Assembly: GCF_903815225.1 (NCBI RefSeq)
Contig: NZ_LR813084.1
Location: forward strand, 786,501-850,500
DNA: 64,000 nt
Reading direction: 5' to 3'
Source of the DNA: Delftia tsuruhatensis
GTDB taxonomy: Bacteria > Pseudomonadota > Gammaproteobacteria > Burkholderiales > Burkholderiaceae_C
This document shows, one piece after another, positions 34,746-44,700 of this stretch. Position 1 is the first letter of the stretch. Each line of letters begins with the position of its first letter. Under the pieces are notes generated by a model. That model did no database searches. It worked only from the letters and a program-made list of their open reading frames with translations, and was not told where the DNA came from. Both the position numbers and the translations under genes were made by a program.

Positions 34746-35696
34746 ATGCAGACGATATTGGGTGCGAACGGACAGATCGCCACGGAGCTGGCACGGGAGC
34801 TGCGGCGAAACCACACCGGCGATGTGCGGCTCGTGAGCCGCAATCCGCGCAAGGTCAACGACACGGACAGCCTGGTGCCGGCCAATCTGCTCGATGCGCG
34901 GCAGACGGCCGAGGCGGTCCGGGGCAGCCGCATCGTCTACTTCACGGCCGGCCTGCCGCCGGATACCGGACTGTGGGAAAGCCAGTTCCCCGTGATGCTG
35001 AAGAACGCCCTGGATGCCTGCCGGGCCGAGGGCGCCAGCTTCGCCTACTTCGACAACACCTACATGTACCCGCAGGATGATCGGCTGCAGACCGAGGAGA
35101 CGCCCTTCGAGCCGGTGGGGCGCAAGGGGCGGGTGCGTGCGGCCATGGCCTGCATGGTGCTCGAGGAGATGGCGCGCGGCGACATCCCGGTGCTCATCGG
35201 CCGGGCGCCCGAGTTCTATGGAGCGGGCAAGACGCAGAGTTTCACCAATGCCTTGGTCATCGACCGGATCAAGGCTGGCCAAAGGCCCCGCGTGCCTATC
35301 CGTGACGACACGCGGCGAACGCTGATCTGGACACCCGATGCCAGCCGTGCGCTCGCAGCCCTGGGCAATGCCTCCGATGCCTTCGGGCAGACCTGGCACC
35401 TGCCGTGCTGTGATGAGCGGCTGACCTACCGGGAGCTCATCACCCTGGCCGGCAAGGTGTTCGGCCGGGAGACCGGCTACACCGTCATAGGCCGATGGAG
35501 CTTCGCGGCCGCAGGCCTCCTGTCCCGGCAGGTGCGCGAGATCCGTGAGCTGCTGCCGCGCTACGGGCAGGACAACCTCTTCGACTCCAGCCGGTTCAAG
35601 CACCGCTTCCCCGGATTCGAAGTCACCACCTATGCGCAGGGGCTGGAGCAGATCCGGCGGGAGTGGGAGGGCCTGCCCTCCATGCACCGCGGCTGA
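34746..35696 (+). CDS. NAD(P)-binding epimerase/dehydratase-like protein (extended/atypical SDR)
   Basis: A 316-residue Rossmann-fold protein. The N-terminal nucleotide loop is ILGANGQIATELA (GxxGxxG-type), then VRLVSRNPRKV. Instead of the usual YxxxK it has FDNTYMYP and RAAMACMVLEEM, as in atypical SDRs. IGRAPEFYGAG follows a family pattern. Related proteins reduce or isomerise small carbonyl or sugar substrates; the substrate cannot be inferred. Likely induced by the divergent MerR protein, as judged from the promoter at 34673-34703. Confidence 0.75.
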   Translation: MQTILGANGQIATELARELRRNHTGDVRLVSRNPRKVNDTDSLVPANLLDARQTAEAVRGSRIVYFTAGLPPDTGLWESQFPVMLKNALDACRAEGASFAYFDNTYMYPQDDRLQTEETPFEPVGRKGRVRAAMACMVLEEMARGDIPVLIGRAPEFYGAGKTQSFTNALVIDRIKAGQRPRVPIRDDTRRTLIWTPDASRALAALGNASDAFGQTWHLPCCDERLTYRELITLAGKVFGRETGYTVIGRWSFAAAGLLSRQVREIRELLPRYGQDNLFDSSRFKHRFPGFEVTTYAQGLEQIRREWEGLPSMHRG

Positions 35697-35706
35697 TCCT
35701 GGCCGC

Positions 35707-36768
35707 TCAGGCCATCAGCCCGAGCAGCCAGTCGGCGTATTCCACGGAGGCCGGAGTCGAGTTCACAGGCGGATTCATGCGGCTGGCCCTTGCGGCCTCG
35801 GCCATGGCGCGTACATCGCTGGGTGTCTGGCTGAACTCGGCGCGGAAGGCGCGGCTGAAATGCGCTTCGCTCGCGAAACCCAGTCGCGCGGCCACGTCCG
35901 CCACCTTCAGGCGCCGGCAGGCCGGGTTGGACAGCGTATGGAAGGCCCGCTGCAGCCGGCGCTGCTGCACATAGCGCATCACGCCCCCCTCGGGCTCGAA
36001 CAACTGGTAGAGCCTGTGGCGCGAGATTCCGAATCTGCGGCACAGTGCATCCGGCGTCAGGGGCGTGCCCAGGTTCTGTGCGATATGGCGCTGGATGCGC
36101 CCCAGCGTCGCTGCCTGCACTTCAGCACGGGCTTCTGCAAGGGTGCGCTGGCTGGGACGCAGGCAGGCCGCCAGCATCTGCATGGTGGCGTGGACCACGT
36201 CGTCGGCCTGCGCTGCACCTATGCCGGGCAGTCGCCGGTGCAGGGCGCCCAGGTGGTCGGACAGCAGGCCGCCGAAGAGGCTGTCGGCGGACAGCACCGT
36301 GCCATGCAGGCCCGGGCCCGCCGCGCCGAGGGCCGCATCGCCCAGCCTGCGGGGCACGATCAGCGAGAGTACATGCGAGCCCCTGGCCAGCGTGTGCTGC
36401 GTGCGCGCCATGTCGAACACGACCACATCGCCGGCACGGACCTGCAGTTCGCTGTCGTCGCCATGCCGGCCCATGAAGCCACCGCTGCGATACCACTGGA
36501 CCAGGTAGTGGTCCAGGCCATCGTGGGCCGCACGTGCCTGGCCGCGCGAAAAACGCTGGGCACCGAAATGCAGGTCACCCAGCAGCAATTGGCCCAGGTG
36601 CACGGCATGCAGCGAGGCATGAAAGCTCTCTTCGGTCGTATCCCGTGCCACCGGAGCCACGTCGAAGAGCACCGAGATGCTGCTGCGCCAGGCTTCGAAG
36701 CGTTCTTCCTGCGAAGCCTGGCTGGTGGCGAAAATGGTGCTGGGCAGGGCGGTGGAAGGGGGCTGCAT
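35707..36768 (-). CDS. AraC family transcriptional regulator
   Basis: A 353-residue regulator with an N-terminal AraC-binding-like (cupin-type) domain (YLVQWYRSGGFMGRHG, VRAGDVVVFDMAR) and a C-terminal double HTH (LTPDALCRRFGISRHRLYQL and LKVADVAARLGFASEAHFSR, AFRAEFSQTPSDVR). This arrangement resembles regulators of aromatic catabolism genes. Its target is not evident: the nearest genes are the epimerase-like gene (convergent) and a small hypothetical on the same strand. The 221 bp upstream hold no other gene. Confidence 0.85.
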   Translation of the reverse strand: MQPPSTALPSTIFATSQASQEERFEAWRSSISVLFDVAPVARDTTEESFHASLHAVHLGQLLLGDLHFGAQRFSRGQARAAHDGLDHYLVQWYRSGGFMGRHGDDSELQVRAGDVVVFDMARTQHTLARGSHVLSLIVPRRLGDAALGAAGPGLHGTVLSADSLFGGLLSDHLGALHRRLPGIGAAQADDVVHATMQMLAACLRPSQRTLAEARAEVQAATLGRIQRHIAQNLGTPLTPDALCRRFGISRHRLYQLFEPEGGVMRYVQQRRLQRAFHTLSNPACRRLKVADVAARLGFASEAHFSRAFRAEFSQTPSDVRAMAEAARASRMNPPVNSTPASVEYADWLLGLMA

Positions 36769-36989
36769 GGCAGGTGTTCGATCTTCAGGCAGCGCCGATG
36801 AGGCCAGCGGCCCCGGCTCCCGCTGGCCTGCGAGGCGCGCCGCGTCGGCGTGCCATGGCCCGCCCGGCGGGAGGGGACTTCAGCGGCAAGAGGCAATCGG
36901 TCCATCCTGCACTGTTGTAAGCGAGTGTGAGATGCTACTGCATTTCCGTGGCGCCAGGCAGGCCTTCGTGGCAGCGTGTCCAGGCCCTC

Positions 36990-37298
36990 CTAGCGTTTCT
37001 GGCGTACCAGCTTTTTGCGCTGCTGCGCATCCAGTCCCGGGATCTGGCGCATGTCGGTATCCACCTGTCCGGACGCGATGTCGTCATGGGCCTGCCGGAT
37101 CACGGGATCCGGAGAGCGGCTGGTGGCATCGAGGCCTTGGTCGCGCTCATGGGGCAGGCGCAGGCCCGGCTCGGCGGCGCCGGATGCGCCAGGTGCATGC
37201 GGGGCCGTGCCGACCTGTCCGGGTTTTCTGGTGGAGACCTTGCCTGACGGCTGGGGCGTACTGCCGGTAGGGGCAGGGTGCAGGGATTTGTCTGTCAT
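36990..37298 (-). CDS. Small hydrophilic protein of unknown function
   Basis: A 102-residue soluble protein, rich in Pro, Gly, Arg and Gln (MTDKSLHPAPTGSTPQPSGK; ends QQRKKLVRQKR), probably largely disordered. A central helix-like segment reads PVIRQAHDDIASGQVDTDMR. I do not recognise it. It diverges from the PA2169-like gene over 309 bp. Small basic disordered proteins next to glycine-zipper and four-helix stress proteins suggest an envelope or stationary-phase stress group; this is inference. Confidence 0.5.
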   Translation of the reverse strand: MTDKSLHPAPTGSTPQPSGKVSTRKPGQVGTAPHAPGASGAAEPGLRLPHERDQGLDATSRSPDPVIRQAHDDIASGQVDTDMRQIPGLDAQQRKKLVRQKR

Positions 37299-37607
37299 CG
37301 CGTGTTCCTTTCGTTCGCGCTCGGTCCGTGAGACGGCGCTTGGACCATGCTCGTCGCATGTGCGCAGGGGCTGCGTGGGACCGCATCTCAAGCGCGAGAG
37401 CGAAACATGCCTGTGCCGCCTGGCTGGCGCAGCAGGCACGCCGATTGCCCTGCCGTGCACGTGCGAACAATGTCCACAAAGGTCTGGCGCGATGTCCGTG
37501 CGGTCCGGGGGCCGCCTTCCTACGGCATATGGCCATGACGGCGCACGTCTGTCGCCCGCCGTGGCGATCAGGATAGGACCCATTGCAACTGCGAAGGAGT
37601 ACATCCC
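37299..37607. other. Divergent intergenic region without a gene
   Basis: These 309 bp separate two divergent genes. Only short shadow frames are present. It must hold both promoters, but I see no convincing -35/-10 pair. GAAGGAG about eight bases before the ATG at 37608 is a good ribosome site. Confidence 0.4.
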
Positions 37608-38561
37608 ATGACGCAAACCAATCCCGCAAACCGCGATCCTCTGTCCGACGCGCCGGGCGCGCATCCTGTGGGTACCGGCATAGGCGCGGCAGGCGGAGCC
37701 GTCACCGGTGCAGCCTTCGGCGCCATGGGCGGTCCCGCCGGTGCCGCCGTGGGTGCCGTGGCCGGTGCTGTGGTCGGCGGGCTGGCAGGCAAGGGTGCGG
37801 CAGAGGCCGTCAACCCCACGGTCGAAGACGCCTATTGGCGCGATGCCTACCAGCACGAGCCCTACTATGTGGCTGGCCGCAGCTACGAGGAATACCGTCC
37901 GGCCTACGAGCTGGGATGGAGCGCGGCAGCGCGTCCCGATGCCGACTTCGATGCCTTCGAGTCGGAGTGGGAGCGCCAATGGACCAGCCGGCGCGGCACC
38001 AGCCATCTCGAATGGGACCAGGCCCGGCCTGCCGCCCGCGCGGCCTGGGATCGCGCGGCCCGCCGCGATGTGGCCGACGCCACCGTGGCTGCGGCCTACA
38101 CCGGCGATATCGACAATGGCGATGTGGCCGACGTGCTCAATGACCTGCTCGAGTCCTGCCGCGACGGCGAGTACGGCTTTCGCACCTCGGCGGAGAACGC
38201 CGATGCGGCGGATCTGAAGACCCTGTTCATGCGCCACTCCTCCGAGTGCGCAGCGGCCGCCCGGGAACTGGAGGCCGAGATCCGCAAGCTGGGCCAGGAG
38301 CCTGCCTCGGGCGGTACCGTGGCCGGTGCCCTGCATCGTGGCTGGGTGTCGGTGAAGACGGCCCTGACCTCGCAGGATGACAAGGCGGTGCTGGAAGAAT
38401 GCGAGCGTGGCGAGGATGCGGCCGTGGCCCAGTACCGCAAGGCACTCAGGCAGCCGCTGCCACCGGCCATCCGCGCGGTGGTGGAGCGCCAGGCCCAGGG
38501 CGCGCAGCGCAACCACGACGAGGTGCGCGACCTGCGCAACCGCTACCGCGCCGCGCCCTGA
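37608..38561 (+). CDS. PA2169-like four-helix-bundle (DUF2383) protein with glycine zipper
   Basis: A 317-residue protein. Residues 23-62 form a Gly/Ala zipper (GAAGGAVTGAAFGAMGGPAG) that may insert into or associate with membranes. The middle is acidic and Tyr/Trp-rich (YWRDAYQHEPYYVAGRSYEE). The C-terminal half matches the DUF2383 / PA2169 ferritin-like bundle (DVADVLNDLLESCRDGEYGF, LFMRHSSECAAAARELEAEI). Function unknown; such proteins are often stress-induced. Possibly expressed together with the small membrane peptide at 38646. Confidence 0.72.
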   Translation: MTQTNPANRDPLSDAPGAHPVGTGIGAAGGAVTGAAFGAMGGPAGAAVGAVAGAVVGGLAGKGAAEAVNPTVEDAYWRDAYQHEPYYVAGRSYEEYRPAYELGWSAAARPDADFDAFESEWERQWTSRRGTSHLEWDQARPAARAAWDRAARRDVADATVAAAYTGDIDNGDVADVLNDLLESCRDGEYGFRTSAENADAADLKTLFMRHSSECAAAARELEAEIRKLGQEPASGGTVAGALHRGWVSVKTALTSQDDKAVLEECERGEDAAVAQYRKALRQPLPPAIRAVVERQAQGAQRNHDEVRDLRNRYRAAP

Positions 38562-38645
38562 TGGGGCGCCTGGCAAGAGGCGGCCTCACCAGCAGGCAGC
38601 CTCTTGCCCGTGCATGCCCCATGCGCATCACTTTGCGGAGGCTCC

Positions 38646-38744
38646 ATGACCCACTTTCTGCAGATGCTGCTCTGGACCGCGATCTCTGCGGTCATTCTTG
38701 CCATCGTGCTCATGACGGACCCGATCTCGCGCTCCGTCGTGTAG
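38646..38744 (+). CDS. 32-residue single-span membrane peptide
   Basis: An ATG preceded by GGAGG five bases away opens a 32-residue frame, MTHFLQMLLWTAISAVILAI followed by VLMTDPISRSVV. The hydrophobic core spans about 18 residues, enough for one membrane helix, with a short polar tail. Good ribosome site, hydrophobic pattern and position after the PA2169-like gene support a real small gene, but no homologue is known to me. Confidence 0.4.
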   Translation: MTHFLQMLLWTAISAVILAIVLMTDPISRSVV

Positions 38745-38823
38745 GCAGGGCTTCGCAAGCCAGGCCCGTGGCTGCTTCGCCCGGGTCCACGGCAGCCACG
38801 ACCCTGGCAGGTCCGATGGCCCG

Positions 38824-39729
38824 TCAGGGGAGAGCCGCTGCGTCGGCGAGCGGCTGTCGCGCCAGCGTGATGAAGGCCTGCAGATAGTCGGTGGCCAGAT
38901 CCACCTCGCGTGCGCCCAGGAAGATCTGCTTGGCAATGCCCCGCTGTCCCAGGCGCACGGGCACCACGTCGAGCTTGCCGGCGTACTCCTGGACCAGCCA
39001 GCGGGGCAGGGCGGCCACGCCCCGGCCGCTGGCCACCATCTGCATCATGATGTCCGTGGTCTCGATGGCCTTCTGGCGCCTGGGCATGACGCCGGCCGGC
39101 ATCAGGAACTGGTTGTAGATGTCCAGCCGGTCCGTGGGCACGGGGTAGGTGATGAGTACCTCGGGCGTGAGCTGGGCGGGCTCCACGAAGTCCGCGCCGG
39201 CCAGGGCGTGCCCGCTGGAGACCACGAGCACCTGCTCGTAGTCGAACACGGGAACGAACGTCAGGCCTGGCTTGAACAGCGGGTCCGGCGTGACCAGCAG
39301 ATCGATCTCGTAGCCGAACAGCGCACCGATGCCGCCGAACTGGAATTTCTGCTTCACATCCACCTCCACGTCGGGCCAGGCGGCCAGATAAGGAGCGACG
39401 ATCTTGAGCAACCACTGGTAGCAGGGATGGCACTCCATGCCGATGCGCAGCGCGCCGCGCTCGCCCTGGGCGAACTGCCGCAGCCGCTCCTCGGCCTGGT
39501 CCAGCTGGGGCAGCACGCGCTGGGCCACGGCCAGCAGGTACTGGCCGGCCTGCGTCAGGCGCAGGCTGCGGCCCTCGCGCAGCCAGATGTCCGTGCCCAG
39601 TTGCTGCTCCAGCTTCTTCATGCTGTGGCTCAGCGCCGACTGCGTGAGGCACAGCACGCCGGCCGCGGCGGTCAGCGAACCCTGGCGCTCCACTTCCCGG
39701 ACGATGGTCAGGTGGATGCGCTCAAGCAT
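38824..39729 (-). CDS. LysR family regulator, MetR-like
   Basis: A 301-residue LysR regulator. HTH: SLTAAAGVLCLTQSALSHSM, KKLEQQLGTDIWLREGR. The effector domain shows MECHPCYQWLLKIVAPYLA, which resembles the homocysteine-sensing region of MetR, then DLLVTPDP. MetR activates methionine synthesis genes such as metE, but none is adjacent, so the target is unknown. It lies 84 bp from TetR, both on the minus strand. Confidence 0.82.
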   Translation of the reverse strand: MLERIHLTIVREVERQGSLTAAAGVLCLTQSALSHSMKKLEQQLGTDIWLREGRSLRLTQAGQYLLAVAQRVLPQLDQAEERLRQFAQGERGALRIGMECHPCYQWLLKIVAPYLAAWPDVEVDVKQKFQFGGIGALFGYEIDLLVTPDPLFKPGLTFVPVFDYEQVLVVSSGHALAGADFVEPAQLTPEVLITYPVPTDRLDIYNQFLMPAGVMPRRQKAIETTDIMMQMVASGRGVAALPRWLVQEYAGKLDVVPVRLGQRGIAKQIFLGAREVDLATDYLQAFITLARQPLADAAALP

Positions 39730-39813
39730 TTGAATGAATGCTGTTCATGAATGTGAGCCAGGAATATTCCATTCATCGATTTTGCTCTCTCGCGTCGATC
39801 CATTCATCGACTT

Positions 39814-40380
39814 CTATCCAACTGCGGCCCCGGGCTGCAGGGTCCCGTGCAGGAAGGCCTGCTCCAGCAAGGTCGCCAGTCCCGCCCGTGCCACGCGGCC
39901 GCGCCGTTCCGCGTCCAGCAGCCCGACCATCATGGACAGCCACAGCTCGGTCATCGCCGCCGCCGGGATATCGATGCGAAACACCCCGGCCTGCTGGCCG
40001 CGCAGGAAGAAGGCGTCCATGGTGCTCGTCCATTCGTGCTCGATCTGCTGGACCACCGAGACGTCGGAGCGCCAGAAATACATCAGGAACAGCAGCAGCG
40101 TCTGGTGCTCCTGGCAGTGGGCCGACAGCCGGCGCAAGGCCTCCAGCGGCAAGGATCGCTCCGGCTCGGCCGCCCGCATGGCGCGGCTGAGCGTGTCGGC
40201 GGCATGCGCTATGAGCCGGTCGATCAGCTGGTCGCGCGTGGGGCAGAAGCGGTAGAGCGTGGCCTTGCTGATGCCGATGGCGCGTGCCAGCTCCTGCAGA
40301 TTGGCCTGGGGGGCGTCCAGCAACGCCAGTGCCAGCGCGCTCAGCAGCTTGCCTTCGTCCTCTTGCTTGGTGCTCGTCAT
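39814..40380 (-). CDS. TetR family repressor of the RND efflux operon
   Basis: A 188-residue TetR-type regulator with a compact N-terminal HTH (ANLQELARAIGISKATLYRF) and a helical ligand domain (LLLFLMYFWRSDVSVVQQIE). Lying divergently next to the adaptor gene at 40520 with 139 bp between, it very probably represses that operon. It may respond to a pump substrate; the ligand is unknown. Confidence 0.83.
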   Translation of the reverse strand: MTSTKQEDEGKLLSALALALLDAPQANLQELARAIGISKATLYRFCPTRDQLIDRLIAHAADTLSRAMRAAEPERSLPLEALRRLSAHCQEHQTLLLFLMYFWRSDVSVVQQIEHEWTSTMDAFFLRGQQAGVFRIDIPAAAMTELWLSMMVGLLDAERRGRVARAGLATLLEQAFLHGTLQPGAAVG

Positions 40381-40453
40381 CGCTCGTCATGCCTCCTTGG
40401 AAAGTGTCCGGATTCTATCGTGTGAATCATTTATCAGACGATATGAATCGATA

Positions 40454-40482
40454 TTGACTCATTTGATCTATCTTTGTACCAT
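40454..40482 (+). promoter_or_regulatory. Sigma-70-type promoter of the RND operon
   Basis: TTGACT (40454-40459) and TACCAT (40477-40482) are separated by exactly 17 bp in an AT-rich gap. Repeats of GAATC/ATCGATAT just upstream (about 40424-40455) could be the TetR operator, although no perfect dyad is obvious. Confidence 0.55.
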
Positions 40483-40519
40483 CGCGTCCTTCGTATCGAA
40501 CTCAAAGCAGGTTGTGAAA

Positions 40520-41731
40520 ATGAGCATGCGTCTGAACAAACGGCGTGGGTTGCCCCTGGCGGCCCTGGTGCTGGCGGCCCTGGCGGCGGGCTGCGGCCAG
40601 AACGGGGCACCGGCGGCGACGGGCGATGCGCTGCCCGTGGTGGAGGCCGTCACGGTGGAGCCGGCGCGCCTGGCCCTGTCCAGCGAATTGCCGGGCCGCA
40701 TCGAGCCCGTGCGGGTGGCCGAGGTGCGCGCCCGGGTGGCGGGCATCGTGCTGCGCCGCCATTTCGAGGAGGGGGCCGACGTCAAGGCGGGCCAGGTGCT
40801 GTTCCAGATCGATCCGGCGCCCCTGCGCGCCGCGCTGTCGCGTGCCCAGGGACAGCTGGCCAGCGCCGAGGCGGCGCTGCTCGATGCCCGCGCCGTGGTC
40901 GGCCGCAATGAACCCCTGGTGGCCATCGAGGCGGTCAGCCGGCAGGATTTCGAGGCTGCACAGGCCCGCCTGAAGGCCGCCCAGGCCGCTCGCCAGTCGG
41001 CCCAGGCCGAGGTGGAGGCCGCCGGCCTGAGCCTGGAGTACGCCACGGTCAAGGCGCCCATCTCCGGGCGCATCGGACGTGCCCTGGTGACCGAGGGGGC
41101 CCTGGTCGGCCAGGGCGAGGCCACGGCCATGGCGCTGATCCAGCAGCTCGATCCGGTCTACGCCGACTTCCAGCAGCCCGTGTCCGACGCACAGCGTCTG
41201 CGCGCAGCCCTGGCCGAGGGGCGGCTGGCACAGGCCCAGGAGAGGGACGGCAGGGAGGGCACGCCGGTTTCCCTGAAGGTGGATGGCACGGGCCTGGAAC
41301 GCACGGGTCGGCTCATGTTCTCGGATGTGACGGTGGACCGTGGCACGGGCCAGATGGTGCTGCGCGGCCGGTTCGACAACCGCGATGGCATGCTGCTGCC
41401 CGGCATGTATGTGCGTGTGACGGTGGGGCAGGGCGTGGACCCCGCCGCCATCCTCGTGCCGCAGCGGGCCGTGCAGCGCGGTGCCGATGGCCAGGCCCAG
41501 GTGCTGGTGGTGGATGCCCAGGACAAGGTGCAGGCACGGCCCGTGCGGACCGCCGCCATGCACGGCGCGCAATGGCATATCGCCGAGGGCCTTCAGGGGG
41601 GGGAGCGCGTGGTGGTCGGCCGCATGGCGGGCCTGCAGCCCGGGGCCCGGGTGCGGGTGACGACCGTCCCCACGCAAGCGCCTTCCGGCACCTCCAGCGC
41701 CTGCGGCAGCTCCGGCTCCTGCGGCGAATGA
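40520..41731 (+). CDS. RND efflux periplasmic adaptor (membrane fusion) lipoprotein
   Basis: A 403-residue adaptor of the AcrA/MexA type. Lipoprotein leader LAALVLAALAAGC (Cys25). VAEVRARVAGIVLRRHFEEG and VKAGQVLFQIDP mark the biotinyl-lipoyl part, a hairpin coiled coil follows (about residues 95-155), then YATVKAPISGRIGR and beta-barrel segments. Frame extensions upstream exist; the ATG at 40520 is close to the leader. A tail with SGTSSACGSSGSCG is atypical. First gene of a three-gene pump operon under TetR control. Confidence 0.9.
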   Translation: MSMRLNKRRGLPLAALVLAALAAGCGQNGAPAATGDALPVVEAVTVEPARLALSSELPGRIEPVRVAEVRARVAGIVLRRHFEEGADVKAGQVLFQIDPAPLRAALSRAQGQLASAEAALLDARAVVGRNEPLVAIEAVSRQDFEAAQARLKAAQAARQSAQAEVEAAGLSLEYATVKAPISGRIGRALVTEGALVGQGEATAMALIQQLDPVYADFQQPVSDAQRLRAALAEGRLAQAQERDGREGTPVSLKVDGTGLERTGRLMFSDVTVDRGTGQMVLRGRFDNRDGMLLPGMYVRVTVGQGVDPAAILVPQRAVQRGADGQAQVLVVDAQDKVQARPVRTAAMHGAQWHIAEGLQGGERVVVGRMAGLQPGARVRVTTVPTQAPSGTSSACGSSGSCGE

Positions 41732-41757
41732 GCGCGCGCGTGCCCAAGGAATAGACC

Positions 41758-44700
41758 ATGTCCAAGTTCTTCATCAGCCGCCCCAACTTCGCGTGGGTGG
41801 TGGCCATCTTCATCATGCTCGCCGGCCTGCTGGCGATACCGGCGCTGCCCGTCGCCCAGTTCCCCAACGTGGCGCCACCGCAGATCTCGATCACGGCCAC
41901 CTACCCGGGCGCCTCCGCCACCACGGTGATGGAATCGGTGACCAGCGTCATCGAGGAGGAGCTCAACGGCACCAAGGGGCTGCTGTACTTCGACTCCTCC
42001 AGCGGCTCCACGGGCCAGGCCGAGATCACGGCCACCTTCGCCCCGGGCACCGAGCCCGCGCTGGCCCAGGTGGAAGTGCAAAACCGCATCAAGAAGGCCG
42101 AGGCCCGCCTGCCCGCCTCCGTGATGCAGATGGGCCTGCAGGTCGAGCAGGCCAGCGCCAACTTCCTGATGATCTATTCGCTGACCTACAAGGAAGGCGG
42201 CGGCGAGCGCAGCGAAGTGGCCCTGTCCGACTACGCCGTGCGCAACATCAACAACGAGATCCGCCGCATCCCCGGCGTGGGCAAGGTGCAGTTCTTCGCC
42301 GCCGACGTGGCCATGCGGGTCTGGGTCGATCCGCGCAAGCTGCTGGGCTACGGCCTGTCGGTGGCCGATGTGAATGCGGCCATCGCCGCCCAGAACGCCC
42401 AGGTGCCGGCGGGCAGCTTCGGAGGCACGCCCGCGGGGCCCGACCAGGAACTGAGTGCGACCATCGCGGTCAAGGGTACGCTGGCCTCGCCCGAGGAGTT
42501 CGGCCAGATCGTGCTGCGCGCGCGGGCCGATGGCTCGGTGGTGCGCCTGGCCGACGTGGCACGGCTGGAGATCGGCCAGCTGGACTACAGCTTTTCCTCG
42601 CGCGAGGATGGCCGGCAGGGCGTGGCCGCCGCCGTGCAGCTGGCGCCGGGCGCCAACGCGTTGCAGACCGCCCAGGCCGTCAAGGCCCGCCTGGCCGAGC
42701 TGTCGCAGAACTTCCCGGCCGACATCCAGTATTCCGTACCCTACGACACCTCGCGCTTCGTGGAGGTGGCCATCGGCAAGGTGATCCAGACCCTGGTGGA
42801 GGCCGTGGTGCTGGTGTTCCTGGTGATGTGGCTGTTCCTGCAGAACCTGCGCTACACGCTGATCCCCACCATCGTCGTCCCCGTGTGCCTGGCCGGCACC
42901 CTGGGCGTGATGTATGCGCTGGGCTTCTCGGTCAACATGATGACCATGTTCGGCATGGTGCTGGCCATCGGCATTCTGGTGGACGACGCCATCGTGGTGG
43001 TGGAGAACGTCGAGCGCATCATGGCCGAGGAGGGGCTGTCGCCGCTGGCTGCCACGGTCAAGGCCATGCAGCAGGTCTCGGGCGCCATCGTCGGCATCAC
43101 GCTGGTGCTGGTGGCGGTGTTCCTGCCGCTGGCCTTCATGAGCGGCTCCGTGGGCGTGATCTACCGGCAGTTCTCGCTGTCGCTGGCCGTCTCCATCCTG
43201 TTCTCGGGCCTGCTGGCGCTGACCTTCACGCCGGCACTGTGCGCCACGCTGCTCAAGCCGGTCGCCAAGGGCCACCACGAGGAAAAGAAGGGCTTCTTCG
43301 GCTGGTTCAACCGCCGTTTCGCGGCCCTGACCGCGCGCTTCGACATCCTCAACCAGCGCCTGGTGCGGCGCGCCGGCCGCTGCATGCTGGTCTATGCGGC
43401 CATCGTGGGCGTGCTGGGCGTGGCCTATACGCGCATGCCCGAGTCCTTCGTGCCCTATGAGGACATGGGCTACTACATCGTCGGCGTGCAACTGCCGCCG
43501 GGCGCGACCACGGCGCGCACCAAGGCCATGGTCCAGGACATGGAGCAATACATAGCGAGCCGTCCCGCCACGGCCCACGCCGAATTCCTGATGGGCTACA
43601 GCTTCTCGGGCATGGGGCAGAACGCGGCCCTGGCCTTCGTCACGCTCAAGGACTGGTCGGTGCGCGGCGCGGGCCAGGCATCGTGGGACGAAGTGCAGGC
43701 GTTCAACCAGCGCTTCGCCAGCCTGTCCGACGGCACCGTCATGGCCCTGGATCCGCCGTCCATCGACGGCCTGGGCAACTCCGGCGGCTTCGCCCTGCGC
43801 CTGCAGGACCGCGCCAACCTGGGCCGCGAGGCACTGACCGCCGCGCGCGACCAGCTGCTGGCCAAGGCCAATGCCTCGCCCATCATCGCCTACGCCATGA
43901 TGGAGAACCTGGAGGATGCGCCGCAGCTGCGGCTGGACATCGACCGCCGCAAGGCGCAGGCCCAGGGCGTGGAGTTCAGCGCCATCAACACCGCGCTGTC
44001 CACGGCCTACGGCTCGGCGGTGATCAATGAGTTTCCCAACGCGGGCCGCCTGCAGCGCGTGGTGGTGCAGGCCGACACGCAGGCCCGCGCGCAGCCCGAG
44101 GACCTGCTGCGCCTGCATGTGCCCAACGCCAGCGGGCAGCAGGTGCCGCTGTCCAGCTTTGCCACGGTGCGCTGGGAAAGCGGGCCGGTGCAGATCTCGC
44201 GCTACAACGGCTATCCGGCCTTTCGCATCTCGGGCGACGCCAGGCCGGGCCATACCACCGGCGAGGCCATGGCCGAGCTGGAGCGCATCATGACCGAGAT
44301 GCCGCGCGGCATAGGCTACGAGTGGACGGCGCTGTCCTTCCAGGAGCGGGCCGCCGGCGCGCAGGCGCCCAAGCTGTTCGCCCTGGCCATCGTGGTGGTG
44401 TTCCTGCTGCTGGTGGCCTTGTACGAGAGCTGGAGCATTCCCGCCGCCGTGATGCTGATCGTGCCCATCGGCGCGCTGGGCTCGGTGCTCGCCACCTCGG
44501 CCGTGGGCCTGTCCAACGACGTGTACTTCAAGGTGGGCCTGATCACCATCATCGGCCTGGCCGCCAAGAACGCCATCCTGATCGTGGAGTTCGCCAAGGA
44601 CCTGCATGCGCAGGGGCATTCCCTCATGGATGCCGCCTTGCAGGCGGCCCGCCAGCGCTTCAGGCCCATCGTCATGACCTCCCTGGCCTTCATCCTGGGC

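Noticed and set aside
38764..38815. Inverted repeat CGTGGCTG / CAGCCACG between the small membrane peptide and the LysR gene
   Set aside because: The arms are short, the loop is long and no T-run follows in either direction, so terminator function is not supported.
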